Source: JAMXLO01 sp963696645 (GTDB lineage: Bacteria > Pseudomonadota > Alphaproteobacteria > Acetobacterales > Acetobacteraceae). From it: a DNA stretch of 64,000 nt. A model generated the notes under the pieces. It was given only the letters and a program-made list of their open reading frames with translations, had not been told where the DNA came from and did no database searches. The stretch's first letter is position 1; each line of letters starts with the position of its first letter. Location: assembly GCA_963696645.1 (NCBI GenBank), contig CAVOKY010000011.1, positions 496,001 to 560,000 of the forward strand, written 5' to 3'. Of the stretch, positions 27,539 to 36,408 are shown piece after piece. The translations under genes and the position numbers were made by a program.

Positions 27539-28427
27539 CGGCGCCGTCCCGACCGCGACGGACGCCAGGCGAGCGGAGGTACTCGGCGCCCGTCTGCCAC
27601 CGCTGCTGGTAGCCGCCGATCGCGTCGCTGCGACAGTGGCCCAGGGCGTGCATGGCAGGCGGCGTGTTGGTCAGGGCGACAGTTTCTGGCAGTTCCGCCG
27701 CTTCGTACCGGGCGATCCGATCGCGCGCATCGACTGGCGGCAATCCGCGAAGTCCGGCCGTCCGGTGCCGGATGGTTGGTTCATCCGCGAGACCGAGTGG
27801 GAAGCGGCGCAAACCATCTGCCTGTGGCGCGACGGCTCTTCGTCGATGCGCTGGCGTTCGCGCGGCGCGACGGTGGAGAAACGCGAACGTGCTGGCCTGC
27901 TGCTGCTGGCGCTGGCTTCGCTGCTGCTTCGCGGTGGTGAACGCGTGGCGATGATCGAACCCGATGCCCGCCCGATTTCCGGCCGGCCCGGCCTGGACCG
28001 GCTGGCCCGGGCGCTGACGGGCGTCGCGGATGAGGATGCCGGCACGCCACCGCACGTTCCGCTGCCACGCCATGCGCGTGTCGTTCTGTTCGGCGATTTT
28101 CTGTCACCGCTCGAGGAAATCCAGGCGGCTATTGGCCGCATGGCGGCGGTCCCGGTCAGCGGCTTTCTGTTGCAGGTGCTGGATCCGGCGGAAGCCGACC
28201 TGCCGTACAGCGGGCGTATCCGCTTCCGTGGCCTGGAGCGCGAGGGCGATACATTGATCCCGCGCGTGGAAGGCGTGCGCGATGAGTACGGTCGCCGCCT
28301 CAAGGCACAGCAGGACGGGCTGGCGGCGATCTGCTCGGCTGCCGGATTCGGCTTTGCCATTCACCGCACCGATCATCCACCAGAGGCCGCGCTGCTCGGC
28401 CTGTACGTGGCGCTGACCGCGCGATGA
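27531..28427 (+). CDS. DUF58 domain-containing protein (MoxR partner)
   Basis: Protein of 298 residues starting at a TTG at 27531 that overlaps the MoxR stop. The DUF58 signature is GDSFWQFRRFVPGDPIARID followed by WRQSAKS, and a degenerate VWA-like region follows (WRDGSSSMRWRSR, MIEPDARPISGRPGLDRLAR). DUF58 proteins accompany MoxR ATPases in nearly all such clusters and probably link ATPase action to the membrane VWA proteins. Overlaps the next gene by 4 bases (ATGA). Confidence 0.9.
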   Translation: MPSGAVPTATDARRAEVLGARLPPLLVAADRVAATVAQGVHGRRRVGQGDSFWQFRRFVPGDPIARIDWRQSAKSGRPVPDGWFIRETEWEAAQTICLWRDGSSSMRWRSRGATVEKRERAGLLLLALASLLLRGGERVAMIEPDARPISGRPGLDRLARALTGVADEDAGTPPHVPLPRHARVVLFGDFLSPLEEIQAAIGRMAAVPVSGFLLQVLDPAEADLPYSGRIRFRGLEREGDTLIPRVEGVRDEYGRRLKAQQDGLAAICSAAGFGFAIHRTDHPPEAALLGLYVALTAR

Positions 28428-31108
28428 TCTTCGCTGCCCCTTGGGTACTGCTCGCGTTGCCGGCCCTGCCATTGCTGTGGTGGCTGCTGCGGGTGACACC
28501 GCCGGCGCCACGCAGCGAGACATTTCCCGCGATCCGTCTGCTGATGGGGCTGCACGCGCGCGAGGAGACGCCGGCGCGCACACCCTGGTGGCTGTTGCTG
28601 CTCCGGATGATCGCCGCGACGCTGGTGATCCTGGCGCTGGCGCGGCCCGTGTTGGATGCCGGCTCGAGCCTGCCGGGCTCCGGCCCGATGCTGCTGGTGC
28701 TGGACAATGGCTGGGCATCCGCCGACGACTGGCCACGCCGGATGCAGGTGGCAAACAACATGCTGGACCGCGCCGAGCGTGCCGGTCGGCAGGTCGCCCT
28801 GCTGGCCACGGCACCGGACGGAACTGGAGCCGCGCCGCGCATTACCGCGCCGATGCCGGTGGCCGACCTGCGTGCAAGGCTGGCGGCACTGCACCCCGAG
28901 GCGTGGCCGCCGGATCGCGCCGCCGCGGCTGCCGCACTGCAAGCATGGGATCGACCCGGCACCGCCGTCATCTATCTCGGCGACGGGCTGACGCATGGCG
29001 ACGACTTTTCCCGCTTCGCCACCGCGCTGGACAATGCAGGCCCGGTGACCGAGTTGCGCTGGCCGACCGCGGCCGCCCGCCTGCTGCGTCCGCCGCTGAG
29101 CGAGCCTGACCGACTGGTCGCCCGCGTCGAACAGGTGCCTCAGCCTATGGCCAGCCGCGCCGTGGTCCTGGCACAGAGCGGCGACGGACGCACCCTGGCA
29201 AGCGCGACCGTCGACCTGCCGTCCGGTGCAGCCGACGCTACCGCGGCGATCGTGCTGCCTCCCGAGATGCGCAACCGGCTGAGCCGGCTGGTTCTTGAAG
29301 GTCCTCCATCTGCCGCTTCGGTCGTGCTGCTGGATGAACGCTGGCGGCGCCGGCCCGTGGGTATTCTGGCCGGCGATCTTGCCACCGCCGATACGCCATT
29401 CTCCGGGCCGCTGTATTACCTGCGTCGCGCGCTGTCGCCATTCACCGAGGTGCGCGAGTCCGACCTCACAACGCTGCTGCAACGCGAATTGTCGGTGGTG
29501 ATCCTCGCCGACCGGCCACTGCCCGCCGGCGCCGATCGTGACGCATTGACCCGCTGGGTGGAGCAGGGCGGCCTGCTGATCCGCTTCGCCGGTCCGCGGA
29601 CCGCTGAACAGCCGATCGGCGAAACCGATCCGCTGATGCCGGTTAAGCTGCTGAGCGGCGACCGGCAGCTTGGCGGGGCACTGTCCTGGGCGGAGCCGGC
29701 AGGCGTCGCGCCGTTCCCGGCCGGTTCGCCGTTCGCCGGTCTGACGGTGCCGAACGAGGTGAAGGTGAACCGGCAGGTGCTGGCGGAACCGTCGGCCGAC
29801 CTCGCCAGCCATACCTGGGCGGCGTTGGCTGATGGCACGCCCCTGGTAACGGAAGCGGCGCGCGGCGCGGGGCGCATCGTGCTGTTCCACGTCACGGCGA
29901 ACGCCGACTGGTCCAACCTGCCGCTGTCAGGGCTGTTCGTGGATATGCTGCGGCGGCTGGTCGCACTGTCGGTGGGGGTGGCGACCGCACCCGACAACAC
30001 GGTGCTGTCGCCTGCGGAGACGCTGGACGGCTACGGGCTGCTGTCGCCGCCGCCGCCGGCCGCCGCCGGCCTGCCGGCCGCCGAAATTGCCCGCACCGTC
30101 GCCTCACCTCGTCACCCGCCTGGATTGTATGGGCCGGAGAACGGCAGGCGGGCGCTGAACCTTGGCGCCAATCTGCCGTCACCAGAGGCAGCGCCCGCGG
30201 TGTCGGGCGCGCGGGTGGAAAATCTCGGTGCCGCCGTGCCGGAGCGCGCACTGGGTCCCCCATTGCTGGCGGCCGCAGTGCTGCTGCTGGCGCTGGATAT
30301 GCTGATCGCTCTCGGCTTGCGCGGACTGCTGCGGTCGAGCCGGGTGGCCGCGGCGGTGCTGTTCACCCTGCTGGTCGCTCCAGGGGCCCATGCGCTGGAC
30401 GGCAATCCCAATCCGGCTTTGGCCACGCGGCTCGGCTACATCACCACAGGTGATCCGCAGTTGGACGCCGTATCGCGCGCCGGACTGGAAGGCCTGTCCG
30501 AGTATGTCAACCGGCGCACCGCCGCCACGCTGGTGGAGCCCGATCCGGTCGAGCCCGGCAACACCGATCTCAGCTTCTACCCATTGCTGTATTGGCCGAT
30601 CAGCGCCGATGCGCAGCAGCTCAGCCCAGCGCAGGCCGCAGCGCTGAACGACTACATGAGCCGCGGCGGCATTATCCTGATCGACACGCGGGATTCCGGT
30701 TCCGGCGCCGGCTTCGCGCCGGGGACCGATTCGGCGTTGCAGCGGGTGGCCCAGGGGCTGATCATTCCTCCGTTGGCGCCACTGACCACCGAGCATGTGC
30801 TGGCGCGCGCCTTCTATCTGCTGCACGATTTCCCCGGGCGTTACACTGGCGACACGGTGTGGGTGCAGCGCGACCAGGACCGCACGAACGACAGCGTCAG
30901 TCCGGTGATCATCGGCGGCAATGACTGGGCTGCGGCATGGGCGGTCGACGACACCGGGCACAATCCGTATGCGGTGATCCCAGGCGGCTCACGGCAGCGC
31001 ACGCTGGCCTATCGGTTCGGCGTGAACCTGGTGATGTATGCGCTGACCGGGAACTACAAGGGCGACCAGGTGCACGTGCCGGCGATATTGCAGCGGCTGG
31101 GGCAGTAG
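28424..31108 (+). CDS. BatA-like / DUF4159 membrane protein
   Basis: Protein of 894 residues. Residues 1-90 form the aerotolerance-regulator N-terminal domain with two membrane helices (MIFAAPWVLLALPALPLLWW and MIAATLVILALARPVL), then a VWA-like region. Two further hydrophobic segments lie near residues 610-650 (LLAAAVLLLALDMLIALGLR and AAAVLFTLLVAPGAHA), the second resembling an internal signal. The last 230 residues are DUF4159 (LGYITTGDPQLDAVSRAGLE, GNTDLSFYPLLYWPI, GGIILIDTRD, FYLLHDFPGRYTGD). This fusion is typical of alphaproteobacterial MoxR clusters and is probably part of an envelope complex. Confidence 0.88.
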   Translation: MIFAAPWVLLALPALPLLWWLLRVTPPAPRSETFPAIRLLMGLHAREETPARTPWWLLLLRMIAATLVILALARPVLDAGSSLPGSGPMLLVLDNGWASADDWPRRMQVANNMLDRAERAGRQVALLATAPDGTGAAPRITAPMPVADLRARLAALHPEAWPPDRAAAAAALQAWDRPGTAVIYLGDGLTHGDDFSRFATALDNAGPVTELRWPTAAARLLRPPLSEPDRLVARVEQVPQPMASRAVVLAQSGDGRTLASATVDLPSGAADATAAIVLPPEMRNRLSRLVLEGPPSAASVVLLDERWRRRPVGILAGDLATADTPFSGPLYYLRRALSPFTEVRESDLTTLLQRELSVVILADRPLPAGADRDALTRWVEQGGLLIRFAGPRTAEQPIGETDPLMPVKLLSGDRQLGGALSWAEPAGVAPFPAGSPFAGLTVPNEVKVNRQVLAEPSADLASHTWAALADGTPLVTEAARGAGRIVLFHVTANADWSNLPLSGLFVDMLRRLVALSVGVATAPDNTVLSPAETLDGYGLLSPPPPAAAGLPAAEIARTVASPRHPPGLYGPENGRRALNLGANLPSPEAAPAVSGARVENLGAAVPERALGPPLLAAAVLLLALDMLIALGLRGLLRSSRVAAAVLFTLLVAPGAHALDGNPNPALATRLGYITTGDPQLDAVSRAGLEGLSEYVNRRTAATLVEPDPVEPGNTDLSFYPLLYWPISADAQQLSPAQAAALNDYMSRGGIILIDTRDSGSGAGFAPGTDSALQRVAQGLIIPPLAPLTTEHVLARAFYLLHDFPGRYTGDTVWVQRDQDRTNDSVSPVIIGGNDWAAAWAVDDTGHNPYAVIPGGSRQRTLAYRFGVNLVMYALTGNYKGDQVHVPAILQRLGQ

Positions 31109-31116
31109 GCATCTGG

Positions 31117-33222
31117 ATGCGTCCCTCGGAAGCCATCGCCGCCCTGCGTTTCGATCCGCTGCTGCCGCTCTGGCTTATCGCGGTAGTCGGCGTGCTGGCG
31201 CTGCTGGTGGTGGCACTCGCCGCCACGCGCAGAGCACGCGGCACGGTCTGGCGGCTCGCCGGCTTCGCGGTGCTGCTGCTCTGGCTGGCCGGTCCTCGGC
31301 TGGTGCAGGAGACCCGGGAAAACCTGCCCGACATCGGCCTGCTGGTGGTGGACCAGACCGCCTCGATGCAGATCGGCGATCGCGCGCGACTGGCCGAGGC
31401 GGCGCGGGCTGCGATCACGCAACAGGCGGCGAAACTTCCCGGCCTGGAGCTGCGCACCGTCACGGTGCCGGAAAGTGGCGATACCGGCACCCACCTGTTC
31501 GGCGCCATCGACCGAGCGCTGGCGGACATCCCGCGGTCGCGGCTGGCCGGCACGATCGCCATCACCGACGGCCAGGTGCACGACAGTCCGGACACGCCTC
31601 CCGGTGGCGCGCCGTTGAACGTGCTGATCCCGGCCAAGGGCGAGGAAACCGACCGCCGCCTCCGCGTCATCGAGGCGCCGAGTTACGGCATCGTCGGCAA
31701 GTCCGCCACGCTGCGTGTCGCCATCGAGGATCTCGGTGTGCCGCATCCGACCGGCACGGCCAACCTGACGATACGCCGTGACGGCGAGCCGCCGCGGGTT
31801 GAGAACGTGCCGATCGGCGTGGAGCAGACCATCGAGCTGCCGATCACCCGCGCGGGCCCCACGGTGGTGGAACTGTCGGCGAGCCCGCTCGCCGGTGCAG
31901 TCACCGCCATCAACAGCCGGGCGGTGATCGAGATCAACGGCGTGCGCGACCGGCTGCGCGTGCTGCTGATCTCGGGCGAGCCGCATCCCGGTGAGCGCAC
32001 CTGGCGGCGGCTGCTGAAGGCGGATCCCTCGGTCGACCTGGTGCACTTCACCATCCTGCGCCCGCCGGAGAAGGACGACCTGACGCCACTGAACGAACTG
32101 GCGCTGATCGCCTTTCCGGTGCGCGAGCTTTTCCTGGACAAGATAAACGAGTTCGACCTGATCATTCTGGACCGCTTCCAGAACCGCGGCCTGCTGCCGT
32201 TGCCCTATATCGCCAACATCGCCGAGCGTGTGCGCGAGGGTGGCGCGCTGCTGCTGAGCGTCGGGCCGGAGTTCTCCGGTGCGGCCAGTCTGGCGGCGAC
32301 GCCACTCGGCCAGGTGTTGCCGGGCATTCCAGCACCGTTGGATTCCGTGGTGGATGGTCGGTTCCGCCCGCGCGTGACCGATCTTGGCCAGCGCCATCCG
32401 GTGACCGAAGGTCTCGTCGGGGCGAACCCGCCGGGCGAGCCGGACGCACCGCCGGCATGGGGTTCCTGGTACCGGCACATAGACCCCACCGACGTGCATG
32501 GCGAAGACCTGATGGACACGCCGGACGGCGACCCGCTGCTGCTGCTGGATCGGGTCGGCAAGGGCCGGGTCGCGCTTCTGCTCTCGGATCAGATCTGGCT
32601 GTGGTCGCGTGGTCATCAGGGTGGCGGTCCGCAAGCCGAGTTGCTGCGCCGTGTGGCGCATTGGCTCATGCAGGAGCCGGAACTGGAGGAAAATGCGCTG
32701 ACGGCGCAAGTTGCCGATGGGCGCCTGACGATCGAGCGCCGCTCCACCGATCCGGCGCCGCCCGGGCAGGTGACGGTGACCGATCCCGATGGCAAGGTCC
32801 TGAAGCTGGATCTGAGGCAGACCAGCCCCGGGCGGGCGACCGTCGGCCTGCCGGCAACCACGCCGGGGGTCTGGCAGGCGAGCGACGGCAGCCGTACTGC
32901 CTATGCCGCGGCGGGCGCTGCCAATCCCCTGGAGTTTGCCGATCTGCGCGCCACGGCGACGCTGCTGCACAAGCTGGCACGCGCCTCGGGCGGCGGGGTG
33001 CGTTTCATCAGCACCGGCAAGCCCGGAGCGCCGCCGGATGTGCCCGACCTGCGCCGTATCGAACCCGATCGGCCGGCGGCGGGCAGTTCGTGGATCGGCC
33101 TGGAGCGCCGGCATGATCATCTGGTGACCGGGATCGCCGCGCTTGCGCTGCTGCCGTCCTGGGTCGCTCTGCCGCTGATGCTGGGAGTGCTGGTGCTCGC
33201 GTGGCGGCGCGAAGGGGCGTGA
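31117..33222 (+). CDS. Large VWA/glutamine-amidotransferase-like membrane protein of the MoxR cluster
   Basis: Protein of 701 residues from an ATG 8 bases after the DUF4159 stop. Two N-terminal membrane helices (LLPLWLIAVVGVLALLVVAL and WRLAGFAVLLLWLAGP) precede a VWA-like segment (PDIGLLVVDQTASMQIGDRA, with a partial metal-site DxTxS). An Ig-like stretch follows at about 190-290, then a class I amidotransferase-like fold (VLLISGEPHPGERTWRRLLK, LIILDRFQNRGLLPLPYIAN). One C-terminal helix is LPSWVALPLMLGVLVLAW. It is the last gene of the run. Most of the protein is predicted to be periplasmic. Confidence 0.85.
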   Translation: MRPSEAIAALRFDPLLPLWLIAVVGVLALLVVALAATRRARGTVWRLAGFAVLLLWLAGPRLVQETRENLPDIGLLVVDQTASMQIGDRARLAEAARAAITQQAAKLPGLELRTVTVPESGDTGTHLFGAIDRALADIPRSRLAGTIAITDGQVHDSPDTPPGGAPLNVLIPAKGEETDRRLRVIEAPSYGIVGKSATLRVAIEDLGVPHPTGTANLTIRRDGEPPRVENVPIGVEQTIELPITRAGPTVVELSASPLAGAVTAINSRAVIEINGVRDRLRVLLISGEPHPGERTWRRLLKADPSVDLVHFTILRPPEKDDLTPLNELALIAFPVRELFLDKINEFDLIILDRFQNRGLLPLPYIANIAERVREGGALLLSVGPEFSGAASLAATPLGQVLPGIPAPLDSVVDGRFRPRVTDLGQRHPVTEGLVGANPPGEPDAPPAWGSWYRHIDPTDVHGEDLMDTPDGDPLLLLDRVGKGRVALLLSDQIWLWSRGHQGGGPQAELLRRVAHWLMQEPELEENALTAQVADGRLTIERRSTDPAPPGQVTVTDPDGKVLKLDLRQTSPGRATVGLPATTPGVWQASDGSRTAYAAAGAANPLEFADLRATATLLHKLARASGGGVRFISTGKPGAPPDVPDLRRIEPDRPAAGSSWIGLERRHDHLVTGIAALALLPSWVALPLMLGVLVLAWRREGA

Positions 33223-33269
33223 GCTGATTGGCCACCGCTGGCACCGCTCCATCAGCGTGGAAACGCCGG

Positions 33270-33376
33270 GAATCAGGGTCTATCACGCAAGGGGTTGTTG
33301 TCCCCGAGGCGGTTGTCCACAACTTTTTGTGGTTTAGCGCAAATGGTGAGTTGACGGCCGCACTGGCCTGTATACC
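33270..33376 (+). promoter_or_regulatory. Putative gcrA upstream control region (GANTC site, DnaA-like box, promoter-like boxes)
   Basis: A GAATC methylation-type site lies at 33270-33274. TTGTCCACA at 33312-33320 differs from the DnaA box TTATCCACA at one position. A TTGACG at 33350-33355 and TATACC at 33371-33376, with a 15-base gap, form a weak promoter-like pair before the gcrA ATG at 33412. In Caulobacter gcrA is controlled by DnaA and the CcrM/GANTC system; transfer of that logic here is inference. Confidence 0.4.
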
Positions 33377-33411
33377 GTATCTTGTGGTTGCGCCATCAGG
33401 GAGACCACAAG

Positions 33412-33927
33412 ATGGATTGGGCCGAGGAAACGATCATCCGCCTGCGTTCGCTGTGGGACGAAGGGCACTCGACCGCCGAGATTGGCCGGCGTTTGGGTGT
33501 GTCGAAAAACGCCGTGGTAGGCAAGGCACACCGTCTGGACCTCCCGGCTCGGCCCTCGCCAATCCGTCGTGACGGCGTGCCCGGGGGGGCGCCTCGACGG
33601 TCCACGCCACGCCGCGTGGCCGGGCCCACGCTGCCGCCGCTATCCAGCACCGGCCCGATCTCCACATCCGGCGTTGCCCAGGCAATAGTGCCGCTCGTGC
33701 AGGCGCTGGTGCCCAAACCCGCACCCCCGCCGCGCGTACTGCCGCCCGCACCGCGACTTTACGGCCGCGTCGTCACCTGTTGCTGGCCGATCGGAGAACC
33801 AGGAACGCGCAGCTTCCGTTTCTGCGATCTCGCTTCGGAACCTGGGAAGCCGTATTGCGAGGAACACGTCAAACTGGCCTATGTCCAGGTGCGCGACCGG
33901 CGTGACCGTCGCGAGGACGCTGCCTGA
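33412..33927 (+). CDS. gcrA: GcrA cell cycle regulator
   Basis: Protein of 171 residues starting MDWAEETIIRLRSLWDEGHS, the invariant GcrA N-terminal helix-turn-helix (TAEIGRRLGVSKNAVVGKAH, RLDLPARPSPI). A variable Pro-rich middle follows, then the conserved C-terminal region CCWPIGEPGTRSFRFCDLAS and GKPYCEEHVKLAY that contacts sigma70 region 2. GcrA binds sigma70 holoenzyme and activates promoters carrying methylated GANTC sites. The start is supported by GGGAG upstream. The factor is restricted to Alphaproteobacteria, which helps place the organism. Confidence 0.95.
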   Translation: MDWAEETIIRLRSLWDEGHSTAEIGRRLGVSKNAVVGKAHRLDLPARPSPIRRDGVPGGAPRRSTPRRVAGPTLPPLSSTGPISTSGVAQAIVPLVQALVPKPAPPPRVLPPAPRLYGRVVTCCWPIGEPGTRSFRFCDLASEPGKPYCEEHVKLAYVQVRDRRDRREDAA

Positions 33928-34068
33928 AGCGCCTTCGCAGCGCCGTTCCAGCGACCAGCAATCGGTTCCCACCGTCGCCCCAGTGGGCGGGGAAGCCTGT
34001 TGGGTGTGTCAGCGCGGTGCCGCCGCCTGGACCTTCTTGCACCGATCGTGAATCCTGCGGCGACAATG

Positions 34069-34620
34069 TCATTCGTTGGCGGCTAGGCGGATCGCGCCAG
34101 GCGTCGCCGCGATCAACTGGTCATGCGAGGCGGGCCGGTCGGATCGGATGAAGCCGTAGGTCGGGTATTCGTTGATGCCCATCTCGACCGTGGGCGGCCA
34201 CCAGACACGTACCATCGACCAGTCGTTTGCAGCCGAGATGTCGATCACGGGTTGGTCCTCGCTGACCCGGTGATGCACCCAGTTGGCCTGGGTCACCAGG
34301 ATCTGCCGGTTGCCGAGTACCTGGGAGACAACGGCGACATGGCCGCTGGGCAGACGGCCCGAGCGTTGGAATACCAGCACGCTGCCGACCGAAGGGCGGT
34401 CGCTGCGCGCATAGCGTCCGCTCGCCTGCCACCACCAATCGGCCGCGGAGCCCCATAGCCGCACGCCGCTCAGTTCGCGGGCGAACGGGGCGCACTCCAC
34501 CGGCACTGAGCCGCCGACGTAGTCGCCGATCCGACCATCGGTGGCTGGGCCAGTGGAGGCACAAGCCGCCAGGGTGAGCAGGCCGAGCAGGGGCAGGATA
34601 AGCCGAACCAGGGTACGCAT
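34069..34620 (-). CDS. CHAP-domain lipoprotein, putative peptidoglycan amidase
   Basis: Protein of 183 residues. The N-terminus MRTLVRLILPLLGLLTLAAC is a lipoprotein signal with cysteine at the lipobox (LAAC). The CHAP domain follows, with likely catalytic Cys in PVECAPFARELSG and His in SGHVAVVSQVLGNRQILVTQ, plus GSAADWWWQASGRYARSDRP and GSVLVFQRSGRLPSGH. It probably hydrolyses peptide bonds in peptidoglycan from a membrane-anchored position. It stands alone between gcrA and a CoA transferase gene. Confidence 0.85.
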   Translation of the reverse strand: MRTLVRLILPLLGLLTLAACASTGPATDGRIGDYVGGSVPVECAPFARELSGVRLWGSAADWWWQASGRYARSDRPSVGSVLVFQRSGRLPSGHVAVVSQVLGNRQILVTQANWVHHRVSEDQPVIDISAANDWSMVRVWWPPTVEMGINEYPTYGFIRSDRPASHDQLIAATPGAIRLAANE

Positions 34621-34750
34621 GCGCCCTCGGCGGGTGATGCACTTGCAGCGGATTTATCATGCAATTTATCGGAACGATGCAAGAACTGATTGATTTGGAG
34701 CGAAACCCGTCTCCGCCATTCGCGCGCGCTGCCGGCACGTGCCGAACGGA

Positions 34751-35947
34751 TCAGCCTTGCTGCTGCGCCGAGCCCAGCAGCGTCTGCAGCACGTACTTCG
34801 TGTGAGCCCCGGCGGCCGGACCCGGCCAGCCGATCGCTGCATCCGGCGGGTCGCCATCCAGCCGGATCGTCGGCCCGGGATGCAGGGTCCGCCCGACCAG
34901 CGGGTCGTCCACCTCCTGCACCGACCCACGTTCGCGGAAATGCGGATCGTGGGCGCAATCGGCGATGTCGTAGAGCCGCGAGCACGGCACATCGGCAGCC
35001 TCCAGCCGCGCTTCTGCCTGTTGCGCCGGGAGCGTGCGGGTCCAGGCCGCAATCGCCGCGTCCAGCGCATCGCGGTGTGCACAACGGTCGCCGTTGGTGG
35101 CGTAGGCCGGATCACGCGCCAGCTCCGGCCGGCCGATCGCCTCCATCAGCCGGCCGAAGATCAGGTCGGAGTTGCCGGCGATGCACAGCCACTTGCCATC
35201 GACGCAAGGATAGGTGTTGGTCGGTGCGGCGGTCTGGATGGCGGCGCCGACCGGTTGCCGCACCCGGCCATCCATTGCGTATTCCGGCAGCATGCCCTCC
35301 ATAAGGCTGAACACGCTATCCACCAGGTTGACGTCCACCACCCGCCCGCGCCCGGTCCCCGCCACGTCGCGCTGCCACAGCGCGGACAGCAGTCCGATTG
35401 CCGCATACATCCCCGCCAAATCGTCGCTGATCGAGATGCCGCAGCGCGGCGGCGGCAGGTCCGAACTGCCGGCGGGATGCGCGGTGAGATGGCGGATGCC
35501 GCCCATCGCCTCGCCGATCGCGCCGAACGCCGGCTTGTCGCGATACGGACCATCCTGGCCGTAGCCGGAGATGCGCGCGATCACCAGCCGGGGATTGACC
35601 GCGTGCAGTGCCTCCGGCCCGAGACCAAGCCGCTCCAGCCTGCCAGCGCGCAGGTTCTCCACCAGCACATCCGCGCGTGCGGCGAGGCGCAGCAGGGTCG
35701 GGCGGTCGCGCTTCAGGTCGAGCGTGACGGACAGCTTGTTGCGCCCGTGCACGCTGAACCAGACGGAGTGCCCATTCACCGCCGCACCCCAGCCGCGGAA
35801 CGGATCGCCGCCGGGTGGTTCCACCTTGATCACCTCTGCGCCAAGGTCGGCGAGGATGCGGGTGCAGAACGGAGCCGCGATATAGTGGCCGATCTCCAGC
35901 ACCTTCAGGCCGACGAGGGGACCGGTGCGATTGGGCGGGACGAGCAT
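34751..35947 (-). CDS. CaiB/BaiF (class III) CoA transferase family protein
   Basis: Protein of 398 residues, start chosen at MLVPPNRTGPLVGLKVLEIG; the frame runs 20 codons further upstream without family similarity. Typical features are GHYIAAPFCTRILADLGAEV with IKVEPPGGDPFR, the RNKLSVTLDLK block, ADVLVENLRAGRLERLGLGP, and the catalytic-aspartate segment AGMYAAIGLLSALWQRDVAG. The family moves CoA between carboxylic acids such as formyl, succinyl or carnitine esters; the substrate here is unknown. It faces away from the amidase cluster with a likely small RNA gene between them. Confidence 0.9.
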   Translation of the reverse strand: MLVPPNRTGPLVGLKVLEIGHYIAAPFCTRILADLGAEVIKVEPPGGDPFRGWGAAVNGHSVWFSVHGRNKLSVTLDLKRDRPTLLRLAARADVLVENLRAGRLERLGLGPEALHAVNPRLVIARISGYGQDGPYRDKPAFGAIGEAMGGIRHLTAHPAGSSDLPPPRCGISISDDLAGMYAAIGLLSALWQRDVAGTGRGRVVDVNLVDSVFSLMEGMLPEYAMDGRVRQPVGAAIQTAAPTNTYPCVDGKWLCIAGNSDLIFGRLMEAIGRPELARDPAYATNGDRCAHRDALDAAIAAWTRTLPAQQAEARLEAADVPCSRLYDIADCAHDPHFRERGSVQEVDDPLVGRTLHPGPTIRLDGDPPDAAIGWPGPAAGAHTKYVLQTLLGSAQQQG

Positions 35948-36036
35948 CTGCGGCTCCAGGTTCGTGAAATTGTGATCATTGAGGCCAAAATAAAAGAAAG
36001 GAAGCACACCGCTGTTACCGTTTCATAAGAGTTTTG

Positions 36037-36160
36037 CCTCCATATTCTCGGTCATGGAGCCGGCATTGCCGGTGTCCTGTTTCCTCCCCGATGTCGCGCC
36101 CTAAGTTGTGGCGCGGCCCCCTTGGGCGGTGCGGCCCCGAGGCTGCATCGCCCTTTTTTT
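36037..36160 (+). ncRNA. Candidate small RNA with anti-Shine-Dalgarno loop and intrinsic terminator
   Basis: No reading frame fits this 278-base intergenic stretch, but its plus strand folds well: hairpin CCGGC-ATT-GCCGG at 36060-36072, a single-stranded TTTCCTCCCC at 36080-36089, hairpin CGCGCC...GGCGCG at 36095-36115, and a terminator hairpin with seven T at 36124-36160. A second GCCTCC lies at 36037. Alphaproteobacterial sRNAs with CCUCC loops between hairpins (suhB/mmgR-like types) share this layout. The 5' end is a guess and family membership is unproven. Confidence 0.5.
36124..36160 (+). terminator. Rho-independent terminator
   Basis: GGGCGGTGCGGCC at 36124-36136 pairs with GGCTGCATCGCCC at 36141-36153 (two non-Watson-Crick positions), followed by seven T. 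It is the clearest intrinsic terminator in the window and has no coding gene just upstream on its strand, which supports a small RNA ending here. Confidence 0.8.
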
Positions 36161-36225
36161 GTCCGGCTTCCGTTCGCCCGCGACTGATCGCATGATCGGC
36201 GGCATCAGGCCACGGGAGAGGTGAG

Positions 36226-36408
36226 ATGGACAAAGACCTGGTCACGAAGCTGGCGCGTGCCGCCGGTCTGGACAAGGCGCTCGACGAGTTCCCTGGCGAT
36301 GTCGCGATCGCCGCTGAACAAGCGCTGGGGAACAAGGACGGGATCGCCTATCCCGCCGACCCCACCGTTGAGCCGTGGCCGCCGATGCGCGCCGGGATCG
36401 GACTATGA
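36226..36408 (+). CDS. Small protein coupled to amidase
   Basis: Protein of 60 residues, MDKDLVTKLARAAGLDKALD, followed by FPGDVAIAAEQALGN and a Pro/Trp-rich end DPTVEPWPPMRAGIGL. It has a good GGAGAGG ribosome site, and its stop overlaps the amidase ATG (ATGA). Short acidic-helical proteins with a closing EPWPPMR motif precede amidases in other alphaproteobacteria, from memory. By analogy with GatC or AtzG it may be a small subunit that stabilises the amidase, but there is no clear sequence match to either. Confidence 0.7.
   Translation: MDKDLVTKLARAAGLDKALDEFPGDVAIAAEQALGNKDGIAYPADPTVEPWPPMRAGIGL

Noticed and set aside
31054..33252. Minus-strand open frame of about 730 codons
   Set aside because: Complement of the VWA-like membrane protein gene; composition typical of a shadow frame.
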